Shown here: one piece after another, positions 17,089-26,223 of the stretch
Numbering within the stretch: the first letter of the stretch is position 1
Layout: every line of letters begins with the position of its first letter
From: Pyrinomonadaceae bacterium
Lineage (GTDB): Bacteria; Acidobacteriota; Blastocatellia; Pyrinomonadales; Pyrinomonadaceae
DNA length: 64,000 nucleotides
Assembly: GCA_030841085.1 (NCBI GenBank)
Contig: JAVEDP010000012.1
Location: forward strand, 1-64,000
Reading direction: 5' to 3'
Made by a program: the position numbers and the translations under genes
The notes under the pieces: model-generated
Seen by the model: only the letters and a program-made list of their open reading frames with translations
What the model was told of the DNA's origin: nothing
Database searches by the model: none

Positions 17089-18141
17089 ATGGCTATGGAC
17101 CAAAATAATTTGTGGACTGGATTTCAAATGCCGCGGCGATTGGCGGCAGACTCGGAAACGCTTACCGAACGGTACGGGCGCTTTTCGGCGCAGCCCTTCG
17201 AGCGTGGTTTTGGCACAACGGTGGGTAATTCCCTTCGTCGCGCCCTGCTGTCTTCAATCGAAGGCGCCGCCGTCACTGCGGTAAAGATTGAAGGAGTCGA
17301 ACACGAGTTCTCGTCAATCAAGGGCGTCGTCGAAGATGCGACCGACGTCATTCTAAATCTGAAGCAAGTGCCTTTTAAGTTGCACGGCAACGAATCAAAG
17401 ACGTTGAGAATTTCGAAGGAGTCGGCCGGTGAAGTTACTGCCGCCGATATCGAGACCGACGCCGATGTGGAAATACTGGATGACTCGGTGCACATCGCCA
17501 CCGTCAGCGAGGGCGGCTCATTAAAAGTTGAGATGCGTTTGAAGCGTGGCCGCGGCTACGTTTCCGCCGATCGCAACTTCGATGAAGACTTGTCACTCGG
17601 CTATATACCCATCGACGCGGTGCATACGCCGGTCAAGAAAGTGAATTACACGGTTGAAGCCGCGCGTCTCGGACAGAATACTGAGTTTGACAAACTTACC
17701 ATCGAGGTTTGGACCGACGGTTCGGTTAAGCCGGAAGATTCCATCGGTCTCGCCGCCAAGTTGATCAAAGACCACATGTCGATCTTCATCAACTTTGAAG
17801 AGGACACGGACGACTTTGCTTATTCGAAAATCGAACGTCCGCCCCTGCCGCGTAATGACCAGCTCGATCGTTCGGTTGACGAACTCGAGTTGTCGGTGCG
17901 TTCGTACAATTGCTTGAAGAATGCAGACATTCGCACGATTCGCGATCTGGTGCAGCGCAGCGAACGCGAGATGCTGGCGACCAAGAATTTCGGCAAGAAG
18001 TCACTTAACGAGATCAAGGAAATTCTGAACGGAATGGGCCTGGATTTCGGTATGGAATTCGACGAGCAGGGAAATCCGATTCCCGGCACCGGAGGTCGCG
18101 ACGGCGCGGACCTGAGCGAATTTCCAGACGACGAGATATAA
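17089..18141 (+). CDS. rpoA: DNA-directed RNA polymerase subunit alpha
   Basis: 350 residues. The N-terminal domain (about 1-240) dimerises and nucleates polymerase assembly, with [48 protein letters not shown] and [11 protein letters not shown]. The C-terminal domain (about 265-330) binds UP elements and activators, with [31 protein letters not shown] and [14 protein letters not shown]. The acidic C-terminal tail is ordinary. Confidence 0.98.
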   Translation: MAMDQNNLWTGFQMPRRLAADSETLTERYGRFSAQPFERGFGTTVGNSLRRALLSSIEGAAVTAVKIEGVEHEFSSIKGVVEDATDVILNLKQVPFKLHGNESKTLRISKESAGEVTAADIETDADVEILDDSVHIATVSEGGSLKVEMRLKRGRGYVSADRNFDEDLSLGYIPIDAVHTPVKKVNYTVEAARLGQNTEFDKLTIEVWTDGSVKPEDSIGLAAKLIKDHMSIFINFEEDTDDFAYSKIERPPLPRNDQLDRSVDELELSVRSYNCLKNADIRTIRDLVQRSEREMLATKNFGKKSLNEIKEILNGMGLDFGMEFDEQGNPIPGTGGRDGADLSEFPDDEI

Positions 18142-18150
18142 GTATTACTC

Positions 18151-18207
18151 CGGCAAACTTCAGTTTGTCGTAATTGTTCAGAAAAGGCGGACAATCTGAA
18201 GATTGTC
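18151..18207. repeat. Two CT-NN-AG hairpins in rpoA-rplQ spacer
   Basis: Hairpin 18151-18170 has stem CGGCAAACT/AGTTTGTCG and tip TC. Hairpin 18190-18207 has stem GACAATCT/AGATTGTC and tip GA. Different stems from those at 6190, but the same CT-NN-AG tip. Confidence 0.78.
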
Positions 18208-18222
18208 GAACACGGTTGAGTC

Positions 18223-18825
18223 ATGCGGCACTTAAAAGCACATCGTAAACTTGGTCGGACCAGCGAGCATCGCATGTCGCTGCTTCGCAACCTGACGGTT
18301 TCGCTCATTAATTCGCGCGAAGAGCGCATCGTTACCACGCTGCCCAAGGCAAAAGAGTTGCGACCTTTTGTTGAGCGCGTGATCACCCTGTCGCGCAAAG
18401 CGAGCAATCTCGCAGGCGATGATACTGGCGCGCGCGCTCTGCATCTGCGGCGTCAGGCCGCCGGATTCTTTCATGCCGGCAATATGCAAGCCGCCGCACT
18501 GACCGGCAAACGCGGCCAGTTGCGACCGCCGCGAACCGCGGGTATGGCGGCGTTGAAACGTTTGTTTGACGAGTTGGGGGAACGCTACAAAGATCGCCCG
18601 GGCGGCTATACGCGCATTCTGAAACTCGGGACGCGGGTCGGCGATAACGCTGAGTTGGCGATCATCGAATTGGTCGACAACCCGAACGAGCGTGAAGCCC
18701 TCGCCTCCGCAAAAAAACGTAAAGCACCGACAGGCAAAAAGAAAAAACCGGCAGGCAAAGGTAAAACCCAAACCGAAGATGCGAGCGACAGCGAAGCGAC
18801 CAGCGCAACGGATGAAGAGAGCTGA
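18223..18825 (+). CDS. rplQ: 50S ribosomal protein L17 with internal insert and tail
   Basis: 200 residues; L17 is normally about 115-130. The N-terminal part [24 protein letters not shown] is canonical, and so is [38 protein letters not shown]. Between them, residues about 70-105 (around [20 protein letters not shown]) are longer than the compact family loop by about 20 residues. After residue about 165 there is a Lys-rich then acidic Ser/Asp/Glu tail. It ends the alpha operon. Confidence 0.95.
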   Translation: MRHLKAHRKLGRTSEHRMSLLRNLTVSLINSREERIVTTLPKAKELRPFVERVITLSRKASNLAGDDTGARALHLRRQAAGFFHAGNMQAAALTGKRGQLRPPRTAGMAALKRLFDELGERYKDRPGGYTRILKLGTRVGDNAELAIIELVDNPNEREALASAKKRKAPTGKKKKPAGKGKTQTEDASDSEATSATDEES

Positions 18826-18969
18826 AGTCTAGCGAGACGGTAGGACCCCTTTAGAAATCGGCCGGCCTGGACCGCCCCAATCGATCACGGTTTTGCACGC
18901 AAGCCCGAGACTTTTGGGGCTTAACACTTTGCCAGGCGCAACGTCATAGGACTGATAACTCAGAAACAG

Positions 18970-19587
18970 ATGAGCGATCCACAAGCAAAATTAACGGGAA
19001 GCGAAAACCAGGCTGAAGCGGAAGGTACGGTTGAACCAACGCCGGGACGCGGGCGCCGCCGCCGGCGCGCCTCAGCGAATGAACTATCGGTGAACATGGA
19101 TGAGCTGCGCGAGTTGATCCAGTTAATCCGCGAAAACGACTTCACCGAATTTGAGCTTGAACGCGAGGGCTATCGGGTTCGTTTTCGCCGGGGCCTTGAA
19201 GCCTCTGCGGAAGCCGGTGCCAGCGATTCTACGAATTCTGCGCAATCGACAACCTCGAGCACTACAACTGGAGCTGAAGCGCGCGGGTCAACTCCGGCGC
19301 CGGCTCATCCGGGAGCAAAAGCGCAAACCGCGGCGTCCGAAGACCAGGACCTTTACATCATTCCATCTCCGATCGTAGGCACATTTTATCGTTCCGCTTC
19401 GCCCAATGCGGATTCGTTCGTGAAAATCGGCAGTCCGGTTGAGCCGGACACTGTAGTCTGCATTATCGAAGCGATGAAGCTGATGAACGAGATTCAGGCG
19501 GAAGCTACCGGTGAAGTCGCGAAGATCTATGTCGAGAACGGACAGCCCGTCGAATACGGTCAGCCGTTGTTTGGAATTAAAAAGTAA
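18970..19587 (+). CDS. accB: Biotin carboxyl carrier protein of acetyl-CoA carboxylase
   Basis: 205 residues. It carries the biotin used by acetyl-CoA carboxylase, the first step of fatty-acid synthesis. The C-terminal biotinyl domain (about 128-205) has the EAMKLMNEI motif with the biotinylated Lys near residue 170 and an [15 protein letters not shown] end. A Ser/Thr/Ala/Pro linker lies at about 76-125, and an N-terminal helix region ([28 protein letters not shown]) is typical of AccB. It is paired with accC. No clear promoter is visible in 18826-18969; a weak TTGCCA at 18929 is the best candidate. Confidence 0.97.
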   Translation: MSDPQAKLTGSENQAEAEGTVEPTPGRGRRRRRASANELSVNMDELRELIQLIRENDFTEFELEREGYRVRFRRGLEASAEAGASDSTNSAQSTTSSTTTGAEARGSTPAPAHPGAKAQTAASEDQDLYIIPSPIVGTFYRSASPNADSFVKIGSPVEPDTVVCIIEAMKLMNEIQAEATGEVAKIYVENGQPVEYGQPLFGIKK

Positions 19588-19665
19588 GTCCAAAGTTCAA
19601 AGTCCAGGGTCCAATGTCCGTGCGCGGACAAGAAGACTTTGGACTTTGGACTTTGGACTTTGGAC
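19588..19665. repeat. Heptad inverted repeat, family J, in accB-accC spacer
   Basis: Left arm 19588-19620 (GTCCAAA, GTTCAAA, GTCCAGG words, starting right after the accB stop) and right arm 19634-19665 (ACTTTGG words, four in a row). The right arm ends 3 nt before the accC ATG, so no ordinary ribosome binding site remains. Confidence 0.86.
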
Positions 19666-19668
19666 AAC

Positions 19669-21051
19669 ATGCAACCAGAAGTAAGAAAATTCAAAAAGAT
19701 ATTGATCGCCAACCGCGGCGAGATCGCCTGTCGTATTATCTGGACTTGTAAAGAGATGGGCATACGCACCGTCGCCGTTCATAGCGATGTTGATCGCGAT
19801 TCGCTTCATGTGCGCTTTGCCGATGAGGCAGCCTGCATTGGTCCAGCGCCCTCCGCTCAAAGTTATCTAAACATTCCAGCCATTATCAGCGCGGCAGAGA
19901 TTTTCAATGTTGACGCGATACATCCCGGCTATGGTTTTCTTGCTGAGTCGTCATACTTTGCGGAAATCTGCGCGGCTTGCAATATTAAGTTCATTGGACC
20001 ACCGGCCAAGATCATTGCCTTGATGGGCGACAAGGTGGAAGCACGCCGGGCCATGGCAGCTGCGGGTTTGCCGATTCTTCCCGGCAGTCCGGATCCTATA
20101 ACGTCGGAAGCCGAAGGATTAAAGCTAGCGCGTGAGATCGGTTTTCCGGTTATCGTGAAAGCCTCGGCGGGCGGTGGCGGCAGAGGGATGCGCATCGTTC
20201 ACGCGGCAGACGAACTTGGCAAAGCCCTCGAGGCGGCATCAAATGAGGCTGCGGCGGCGTTCAAAGACGGCACCGTCTATATCGAGCGTTACGTTCAAGA
20301 TCCGCGCCACATCGAGATTCAGATTTTGGCTGACGAGTATGGCGACTGCATTCATCTGGGCGAGCGTGAGTGCTCTATTCAGCGCCGTCACCAGAAACTT
20401 CTCGAAGAGGCGCCTTCGCCGGTGCTATCGCCGGCGCTGCGCAATGAAATGGGTGACGCTGCGGTTGCCGCATGTAAAAAGCTTGGTTACGCAAGTGCCG
20501 GCACGGTGGAGTTTTTGCTTGATCGCGACAACAAATTCTATTTCATGGAAATGAACACGCGCATTCAGGTTGAACATCCGGTAACTGAGATGGTCACGCT
20601 GGCCGACATTGTGCGCAATCAAATCAGGATTGCGGAAGGCGAACGGCTGGGATACACGCAAGAAGATCTTATGATCGTAGGCCACGCGATTGAATGCCGC
20701 ATCAATGCGGAAAATCCGGAAACCTTTGCGCCCTCGCCGGGCGTGATTACCGCATTCAATCTTCCCGGCGGGCCGGGCGTGCGTGTCGATACCTACGTCT
20801 ACTCGGGCTATCGCGTGCCGCCGTTTTACGATTCGATGATCGCAAAAGTAATCACGCACGCGCGCACACGGGACCTGGCGATCGCGCGCATGAAGCGGGC
20901 GCTGGAGGCGATGGTTATCGAAGGGATCAAAACGACCATCCCGCTTCATCTCAAAATCATGGACGATCCCAAGTTTCGCGCGGGCGAAATCTCGACGAGT
21001 TTCATGGAATATTTTTTGGCGCAAAACGCCAGCAAAGCGGCCAAAAACTAA
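19669..21051 (+). CDS. accC: Biotin carboxylase subunit of acetyl-CoA carboxylase
   Basis: 460 residues from ATG 19669 ([23 protein letters not shown]); an in-frame TTG at 19639 lies in the repeat. It carboxylates biotin on AccB using ATP and bicarbonate. Domains are the N-terminal biotin carboxylase fold, the ATP-grasp domain with [14 protein letters not shown] near residue 160 and [11 protein letters not shown]-like [34 protein letters not shown] near 295, and the C-terminal domain with [13 protein letters not shown]. The length is slightly above the usual 445-450. Confidence 0.97.
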   Translation: MQPEVRKFKKILIANRGEIACRIIWTCKEMGIRTVAVHSDVDRDSLHVRFADEAACIGPAPSAQSYLNIPAIISAAEIFNVDAIHPGYGFLAESSYFAEICAACNIKFIGPPAKIIALMGDKVEARRAMAAAGLPILPGSPDPITSEAEGLKLAREIGFPVIVKASAGGGGRGMRIVHAADELGKALEAASNEAAAAFKDGTVYIERYVQDPRHIEIQILADEYGDCIHLGERECSIQRRHQKLLEEAPSPVLSPALRNEMGDAAVAACKKLGYASAGTVEFLLDRDNKFYFMEMNTRIQVEHPVTEMVTLADIVRNQIRIAEGERLGYTQEDLMIVGHAIECRINAENPETFAPSPGVITAFNLPGGPGVRVDTYVYSGYRVPPFYDSMIAKVITHARTRDLAIARMKRALEAMVIEGIKTTIPLHLKIMDDPKFRAGEISTSFMEYFLAQNASKAAKN

Positions 21052-21088
21052 GGCGGAGAAGTTGACTGAGAACCAAGCATGGCTGCGG

Positions 21089-21117
21089 TTGCCGTTTGCC
21101 GCCCCGATGCCTATAAT
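21089..21117 (+). promoter_or_regulatory. Candidate sigma-70 promoter for rplU-rpmA-obgE
   Basis: TTGCCG (21089-21094), 17-nt spacer, perfect TATAAT (21112-21117), 46 nt before the rplU ATG. GAGGGGATAG at 21151 serves as ribosome binding site. Confidence 0.65.
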
Positions 21118-21163
21118 AATCGACTTTTCTATGGCGAATTTTCTCGTCTGAGGGGATAGACAA

Positions 21164-21466
21164 ATGTCATACGCGGTTATCAAAACAGGTGGCAAACAGT
21201 TTGTTGTGACAAAGGGCCGCACCGTGCGTGTGCCTTCGATTGACGCTGAAGTCGGCAAGTCGGTCGAGCTGGACGCCATGTTGTCGGCGAGCGACGGCGA
21301 CAAGAGCGAGCCGGTGGTGGGCGCCGCTAAGGTTTCGGCGACAGTCATGGACCACGGTCGTGACACCAAGATTATTGTTTTCAAAAAGAAACGTCGCAAA
21401 CAATACAAGCGTAAACAAGGCCACCGCCAGGGCTATACAACGATTACGATCGATTCGATTGGCTAA
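21164..21466 (+). CDS. rplU: 50S ribosomal protein L21
   Basis: 100 residues. L21 binds 23S rRNA. It begins MSYAVIKTGGKQFVVTKG and contains FKKKRRKQYKRKQGHRQGYTTI, the basic L21 signature near residues 72-93. It leads the conserved rplU-rpmA-obgE cluster. Confidence 0.97.
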   Translation: MSYAVIKTGGKQFVVTKGRTVRVPSIDAEVGKSVELDAMLSASDGDKSEPVVGAAKVSATVMDHGRDTKIIVFKKKRRKQYKRKQGHRQGYTTITIDSIG

Positions 21467-21470
21467 GGGG

Positions 21471-21541
21471 ATTGCCGATTGCCAAATGCCAATTGCCGAT
21501 TGAAAAGATAATCGGAAATCGGAAATCGGCAATCGGAAATG
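21471..21541. repeat. Heptad inverted repeat, family A, in rplU-rpmA spacer
   Basis: Left arm 21471-21503 (ATTGCCG, ATTGCCA words) and right arm 21510-21541 (AAATCGG, CAATCGG words), loop about 6 nt. GGAAATGGAAGG follows and serves rpmA. Confidence 0.86.
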
Positions 21542-21550
21542 GAAGGATTT

Positions 21551-21823
21551 ATGGCACATAAAAAGGGAGTTGGATCATCTCGCAACGGCCGCGACTCTAA
21601 TTCACAACGGCTGGGCCTGAAGAAGTTTGGCGGCGAAGCCGTTCTGGGCGGGAACATTCTGGCGCGACAGCGCGGCACCAAATGGAAGCCCGGCAAAAAT
21701 GTCGGACGCGGCAAGGACGACACGCTGTTTGCGCTGGTTGATGGCGTCGTCAAGTTTGAAGAAAAAGGACGAAGCGGCAAGTTTATCAGCGTCTACCCGT
21801 TGGAACAGGCGTCTTCTGCCTAG
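21551..21823 (+). CDS. rpmA: 50S ribosomal protein L27
   Basis: 90 residues from ATG 21551 ([22 protein letters not shown]); an ATG four codons upstream in the repeat is less likely. The N-terminus starts directly with AHKKG, so this is the standard form without the cleavable extension seen in Firmicutes. The N-terminal tail reaches the peptidyl transferase centre. GGAAGG lies just upstream. Confidence 0.97.
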   Translation: MAHKKGVGSSRNGRDSNSQRLGLKKFGGEAVLGGNILARQRGTKWKPGKNVGRGKDDTLFALVDGVVKFEEKGRSGKFISVYPLEQASSA

Positions 21824-21901
21824 TACTTGGAATAAGCGAGCTATTATGCGACGCGGGAGCCAAGTCGAAAAGAACTTAGGCCGGCGTCGCTTTCGTTTTA
21901 G

Positions 21902-22942
21902 ATGTTTATTGATCGCGCGAAGATTCGAGTAAAGGGCGGTGGGGGCGGCAATGGCGTCACGGCTTTTCGGCGAGAAAAATTCGTGCCGCGTGGTGGTCCA
22001 TCCGGTGGCGACGGCGGACGCGGGGGCGATGTTTGGATAGTCGCGGATTCTTCGCTCAACACTCTGCTTCACCTGCGCTACAACCCCGAACACCTTGCTC
22101 CGCGCGGCCGCCATGGCGAAGGTTCAAATTGTTCGGGCCGCGAGGGAGAAGATTTAACGGTTCGCGTGCCGGTGGGCACGCAGATCTTTGACAGCGAGAC
22201 AAACGAGCTGTTGCACGACCTGGCGACTGACGGTTCGCGTTGGCTGGCGGCGCATGGAGGTCGCGGCGGATTTGGCAACTCGCATTTTGCAACTTCCACG
22301 AATCGCGCCCCTCGCTATCACCAAAGTGGCAGCGAAGGTGAAGAGCGCGTGCTGCAGCTCGAGCTGAAGCTATTGGCCGATGTTGGCCTGGTTGGGTTTC
22401 CCAATGCCGGAAAGTCCACCTTGATCTCGACCATTTCTGCGGCCCGCCCGAAGATAGCCGATTATCCGTTCACAACCCTCGAGCCGAATTTGGGTGTGGT
22501 TGATTTGGGCGACTATCGCACGTTCGTCGTTGCCGACATTCCGGGTTTGATTGAGGGTGCGCACAGCGGCGCCGGGCTGGGCGATCAGTTTCTGCGTCAC
22601 GTCGAGCGCACTAAGTTGTTGCTTCACCTGGTCGATGTATCGTCGGTTTCGGGACGCGAAACGGTGGGCGATTATCTGACTGTCAACCATGAGTTGCGCG
22701 CTTACAATCCCGCGCTGGCCGAGCGGCCGCAGATTGTAGTGGCCACAAAAATTGATGCGCTCGAGGATGCTGAACGACTTGAAAGCTTGAGGCAGCAAGC
22801 GCAAGCAGACGGACGAATGTTTCTTGCTATTTCGGCAGTGGCGAACAAAGGAACTCGCGAGTTGATCTTTACCGTGGCCGCGAAACTCGACGAGATAAAC
22901 GAGACGCAGAAGAATGCTGACACGATTGAGTTGAGTTTGTAG
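21902..22942 (+). CDS. obgE: GTPase Obg/CgtA
   Basis: 346 residues. It is a ribosome-associated GTPase needed for 50S maturation and stress control. The Obg fold is at residues 1-158, with Gly-rich [16 protein letters not shown] and [14 protein letters not shown]. The G domain has GFPNAGKST (165-173), DIPGLIEGA and a NKID-like TKID segment. The long C-terminal extension of some homologues is absent. The rplU-rpmA-obgE order is conserved across bacteria. Confidence 0.97.
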   Translation: MFIDRAKIRVKGGGGGNGVTAFRREKFVPRGGPSGGDGGRGGDVWIVADSSLNTLLHLRYNPEHLAPRGRHGEGSNCSGREGEDLTVRVPVGTQIFDSETNELLHDLATDGSRWLAAHGGRGGFGNSHFATSTNRAPRYHQSGSEGEERVLQLELKLLADVGLVGFPNAGKSTLISTISAARPKIADYPFTTLEPNLGVVDLGDYRTFVVADIPGLIEGAHSGAGLGDQFLRHVERTKLLLHLVDVSSVSGRETVGDYLTVNHELRAYNPALAERPQIVVATKIDALEDAERLESLRQQAQADGRMFLAISAVANKGTRELIFTVAAKLDEINETQKNADTIELSL

Positions 22943-23036
22943 GTAGGACAGGCATTCCTGCCTGTCCCTTGTGAGAGAGACAACAGAAATGTCCTGCCGA
23001 CGAAGAAAGATGGACAGACAGGAATGTCTATCCTAC
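22943..23036. repeat. Inverted repeat, family K, in obgE-nadD spacer
   Basis: Hairpin 22946-22967 (GGACAGGCA/TGCCTGTCC, loop TTCC). The sequence at 23012-23036 is a diverged inverted copy of 22943-22967, giving a larger hairpin. A further copy of the short hairpin lies after smc at 51841. Confidence 0.8.
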
Positions 23037-23040
23037 TAAA

Positions 23041-23724
23041 ATGGACCAGCGAAAACGTATTGCGATTTACGGTGGCACGTTTGATCCGGTTCACCTGGGG
23101 CATTTGGAAATCGGCCGAAGAGTTTCCCAGTTCTTTGTAATCGACGAGTTTTTGTTTATGCCGGCGCGAGTCGCCCCACACAAGGTGGGCCAGGAAGCAG
23201 CTTCCGCTTTAGACCGTTACGCAATGCTGGCACTCGCGACTCAGGACGAACCACGCCTGTCTGTTTCGCGCTTTGAACTCGATGGGCCAGGCCAGCAGTA
23301 CACGGTCGATACGCTTGCGCACTTTCGTGCGAGCTGCAGCGAGCTGGACGAATTGTTTTTTGTGATGGGCGCTGACTCGTGGGCGGAAATAACAACCTGG
23401 CGGGAATGGCAGCGGCTGGTGACTTTGGCGAACCTGATCGTTGTTACCCGGCCGGGCCATCAAACCTTCATTGAAGATTTCGCCGGAGCAGCGAGCCAGA
23501 TCGTTGATTTGCGTGGTGAGAACGACCCGGCCACATTCGAGCCGGTTGAGGTCGAAGCGCTGAAGATATTTGTTACTGATGCCGTGATGATGGACGTTTC
23601 TGCGACCGCGGTAAGACGCGCGGCGCGCGCTGATGATGAAGAGGAATTAAAGCGGCTGGTGCCCCCATCGGTCGCAGATTACATAAGAAAGTACGGGCTA
23701 TATCGAAATACGAATGAAGCATAA
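23041..23724 (+). CDS. nadD: Nicotinate-nucleotide adenylyltransferase
   Basis: 227 residues. It makes deamido-NAD from nicotinate mononucleotide and ATP. The nucleotidyltransferase motif GGTFDPVHLGHL is at residues 11-22. The middle has FVMGADSWAEITTWREWQRL, and the C-terminal part has MMDVSATAVRRAARADDE, matching the ISSTxIR motif region. The ATG at 23041 is only 4 nt after the repeat and has no Shine-Dalgarno-like run. It overlaps rsfS by 11 nt. Confidence 0.95.
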   Translation: MDQRKRIAIYGGTFDPVHLGHLEIGRRVSQFFVIDEFLFMPARVAPHKVGQEAASALDRYAMLALATQDEPRLSVSRFELDGPGQQYTVDTLAHFRASCSELDELFFVMGADSWAEITTWREWQRLVTLANLIVVTRPGHQTFIEDFAGAASQIVDLRGENDPATFEPVEVEALKIFVTDAVMMDVSATAVRRAARADDEEELKRLVPPSVADYIRKYGLYRNTNEA

Positions 23725-24205
23725 TTCAACTGCCAAGGAGCAATCGCTACACCCGGAGCCTATTGCCCGCGCCGAGGTTGCGAGCATAAACAACGAGCAG
23801 GGTAATACGGAACTCGATGAACGGATAATGAGGACGCTGCGTGCGGCGGCCGAAAAAAAAGCAATCGAGACGGTGGTGCTCGACCTGCGCGAGATTGCCA
23901 GCTTCACCGATTATTTCGTGATAACCAGCGGCGCGAATGAACGACAGGTGCAGGCCATCTCGGACGAAGTTTTTGAGACGATGAAAAAGGCCGGCACGCC
24001 GGCAGCGCGCGTCGAAGGGTATAAGACCGCCGAGTGGATTCTGATCGACTTTGGTGATTTTGTTTTTCACGTCTTTGATGAAAAGGCGCGGAGGTTTTAC
24101 GACCTGGAAAGATTGTGGCGCGAGTCTAAGCGCGTCGAGTTGCCTGCAGAATTAAGCGGCGACAGAGGCAGTTCGGCAAGCAGTTCTTTGAGAAGCGAAT
24201 CGTGA
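23714..24205 (+). CDS. rsfS: Ribosomal silencing factor RsfS
   Basis: 163 residues. RsfS binds L14 and blocks subunit joining during starvation. The family core runs from about residue 35 to 145 ([37 protein letters not shown], then [36 protein letters not shown]). The first 33 residues and a Ser-rich end are extra. It follows nadD as in many genomes, overlapping it by 11 nt. Confidence 0.95.
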   Translation: MKHNSTAKEQSLHPEPIARAEVASINNEQGNTELDERIMRTLRAAAEKKAIETVVLDLREIASFTDYFVITSGANERQVQAISDEVFETMKKAGTPAARVEGYKTAEWILIDFGDFVFHVFDEKARRFYDLERLWRESKRVELPAELSGDRGSSASSSLRSES

Positions 24206-25137
24206 TCGAGATTGTTGCCCGTTCCGAACCGATGCGCGAGGCGATTCGTCTCGCCGATCGAGTTGCAGCTACGAATGCAAACGTGCTTGTGACTGGTGAG
24301 TCTGGAGCGGGTAAGGATGCCCTGGCGCTTTACATTCATTCGAAGTCGGCGCGCGCGCAGCAATCGTTTGTGAAGATTGATTGCGCCACGCTGCCCAGCG
24401 GCTTACTTGAAGCCGAGTTGTTTGGCTACGAGCGAGGCGCATTCACCGGAGCTAACGAAGCGAAACCGGGCCGGCTTGAGGCGGCGCATCGCGGGACATT
24501 GGTGCTGGATGAGATTGCTTATCTTTCCACTGACTCCCAGGCAAAGCTGCTGCGCGTAATCGAAACGAAGGAATTCGAACGGCTCGGCGGCAGAAAGAAA
24601 GTTACGGTTGACGCGCGGCTGATTGCATTGACTAACGTCGATCTAAGCGACGCTGTCACGCGCCGAAGTTTTCGCGAGGATTTGTACTATCGGTTGAACG
24701 TCATGCATATCGCGGTGCCGCCGCTGCGTGAACGCCCGGAAGACTTATCAGGTTTGGCCCGCTCGTTTGTTAAGACATATGCCGCCAAGCATGGACGCGA
24801 CGCGACTGAGATTTCAAAAGAGGCGCTGGGCTTGTTAGCAGAATATCAATTTCCCGGGAATGTTAGAGAGCTTGCGAACACTATTGAACGTGCAGTGATT
24901 ATTTCCAGCGGCAGGCAGCTCGACGTTGCGGATTTGCCGGAACCGATACGCTCTGCCGTAAGCGTCGAGCGAAGACGAAAGCAGCCGCAAACGCTGGCCG
25001 AGGTGGAAGCCGATTACGTCCAGGAAATACTTAAGGCTGCAAAGGGAAACAAGACAGACGCCGCTCGGATTCTGGGGATTAGCCGGAAGAACCTTTACGA
25101 AAAGCTGGCGCGGCGGAATAGAAAGGATGAAGGATGA
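24202..25137 (+). CDS. Sigma-54 interacting AAA+ activator without receiver domain
   Basis: 311 residues, GTG start overlapping the rsfS stop by 4 nt. The AAA+ domain covers about 1-235: Walker [10 protein letters not shown] (31-39), the sigma-54 contact loop GAFTGA (79-84), Walker [11 protein letters not shown] and the sensor region NVDL...[10 protein letters not shown]...[11 protein letters not shown] Fis-type helix-turn-helix ([21 protein letters not shown]) ends the protein. There is no N-terminal receiver, GAF or PAS domain, so it may be constitutive or controlled by a partner. No -24/-12 promoter was identified in the window. Confidence 0.9.
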   Translation: MIEIVARSEPMREAIRLADRVAATNANVLVTGESGAGKDALALYIHSKSARAQQSFVKIDCATLPSGLLEAELFGYERGAFTGANEAKPGRLEAAHRGTLVLDEIAYLSTDSQAKLLRVIETKEFERLGGRKKVTVDARLIALTNVDLSDAVTRRSFREDLYYRLNVMHIAVPPLRERPEDLSGLARSFVKTYAAKHGRDATEISKEALGLLAEYQFPGNVRELANTIERAVIISSGRQLDVADLPEPIRSAVSVERRRKQPQTLAEVEADYVQEILKAAKGNKTDAARILGISRKNLYEKLARRNRKDEG

Positions 25138-25237
25138 AGAGTGAAGCGAGACAGCGCGACAGTGCGAAGCGGAGACGGGTGAAAATAAAACGATCTCCGC
25201 TTTGCCCGGTTCTCCTTTCTCCGCGTCTTCATTTTGA
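25126..25237. repeat. Heptad inverted repeat, family P, before rlmH
   Basis: Left arm about 25126-25180 (AGGATGA, AGAGTGA, then CGACAGTG-like words) overlaps the 3' end and stop of the activator gene. Right arm about 25195-25237 carries CTCCGCT, CTCCTTT, GCGTCTT words. Both arms show a purine/pyrimidine bias like the element inside the gene at 34212. Confidence 0.68.
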
Positions 25238-25699
25238 ATGATGCGGCTGCGCGTCATTTGGACCGGCAAAACGCGAGAAGCTCATCTGCGAGCGCTCATT
25301 GATCAGTATTTGCAACGGCTGTCCCATTTCGCCAAGTGCGAAGTAGCAGAGTTTCGGGAAACGGCCGCGCCCGGCAAAGTGGGCATCGATAAGGATTCGC
25401 AGCGCATCTCAGACGGGCTGCGCGAAGGGGCGATAAATGTGCTGCTGGATCCGCAAGGCGACGAATGGACGTCCGCGCAACTGGCAAAGCAGATCGAGCA
25501 GTGGCAGAACAGCGGCGCCAGGGAACTGACTTTTATAGTCGGCGGGCCCAATGGAGTTTCTGAAAAACTCGCCGCCCGCGCCAACAAGCGTTGGAGTCTT
25601 TCGCGATTGACGTTGACACATGAAATGGCGCGCGTGGTGCTGCTTGAGCAGTTGTATCGGGCGTACACGATTATTCATGGCCTGCCCTATCAAAAGTGA
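25238..25699 (+). CDS. rlmH: 23S rRNA pseudouridine-1915 N3-methyltransferase RlmH
   Basis: 153 residues, SPOUT family. It methylates pseudouridine 1915 of 23S rRNA using SAM. Trefoil-knot residues are visible in FIVGGPNGVSEKL near residues 99-111, and the end LTLTHEMARVVLLEQLYRAYTIIHGLPYQK is the RlmH signature. Two adjacent ATGs (25238, 25241) are possible starts. The rsfS...rlmH neighbourhood is common. Confidence 0.96.
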   Translation: MMRLRVIWTGKTREAHLRALIDQYLQRLSHFAKCEVAEFRETAAPGKVGIDKDSQRISDGLREGAINVLLDPQGDEWTSAQLAKQIEQWQNSGARELTFIVGGPNGVSEKLAARANKRWSLSRLTLTHEMARVVLLEQLYRAYTIIHGLPYQK

Positions 25700-25757
25700 T
25701 CGGTGCTCGTGCCGAGGTTACGTGCGGAATTATCAAGGTGGAGGAAATCAATAAATA

Positions 25758-26126
25758 ATGGATAAGAGACGCGTAAGAGTTTTTCGCGAGAAGTTGACGG
25801 AGCGGCGATTAAGCCTGGTCGGCCAGGTGCAACAGGCTGAGATGTATAGCCGCGAGCGCGATGCTGAGGCGACTCAGGATCCGGCGGACATGGCGGCGAA
25901 TGCCTACACTAAGGAATTGTTGGTTTCCATGTCCGACAACGATCGCCAGTTGTTGAACTTGATCGATGAAGCGCTGGAGCGTATGGACGACAGCGGCTAT
26001 GGCAAGTGCGTTCGCTGCGGACAGCCGCTGCCGGAAAAGCGTCTGGAGGCGGTGCCCTGGGCGCGCCACTGCGTCGGTTGCCAGGAGCTTCACGAACGAG
26101 GTCTGTTAATCGAAGACGAAGAATAG
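25758..26126 (+). CDS. DksA/TraR family zinc-finger protein
   Basis: 122 residues. An N-terminal coiled-coil region (about 1-75) is followed by the C4 zinc finger CVRCGQPLPEKRLEAVPWARHCVGC (residues about 83-108). This is the DksA/TraR C4 fold, which reaches into the RNA polymerase secondary channel. The coiled coil tip has DPADMA and SMSDNDRQ, with an Asp pair as in DksA, but the protein is shorter than E. coli DksA (151). GGTGGAGG upstream is a strong ribosome binding site. Confidence 0.92.
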   Translation: MDKRRVRVFREKLTERRLSLVGQVQQAEMYSRERDAEATQDPADMAANAYTKELLVSMSDNDRQLLNLIDEALERMDDSGYGKCVRCGQPLPEKRLEAVPWARHCVGCQELHERGLLIEDEE

Positions 26127-26153
26127 TTTGCGGCAATCGTTAATGACATAATG

Positions 26154-26194
26154 ACGGCCTCGCTGGATTTTTTCCAGCGAGGCCGTTTCGTTTT
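26154..26194 (+). terminator. Rho-independent terminator after the DksA-like gene
   Basis: Perfect 14-bp stem 26154-26167/26173-26186 with a 5-nt loop, followed by TTCGTTTT. It closes the long + strand gene cluster. Confidence 0.9.
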
Positions 26195-26223
26195 CTGTTG
26201 CTACCCAACACGCAAGCAGTTCA

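Noticed and set aside
20425-21408. Long open frame antisense to accC and rplU
   Set aside because: Antisense to two certain genes and reads through the rplU promoter. No family resemblance.
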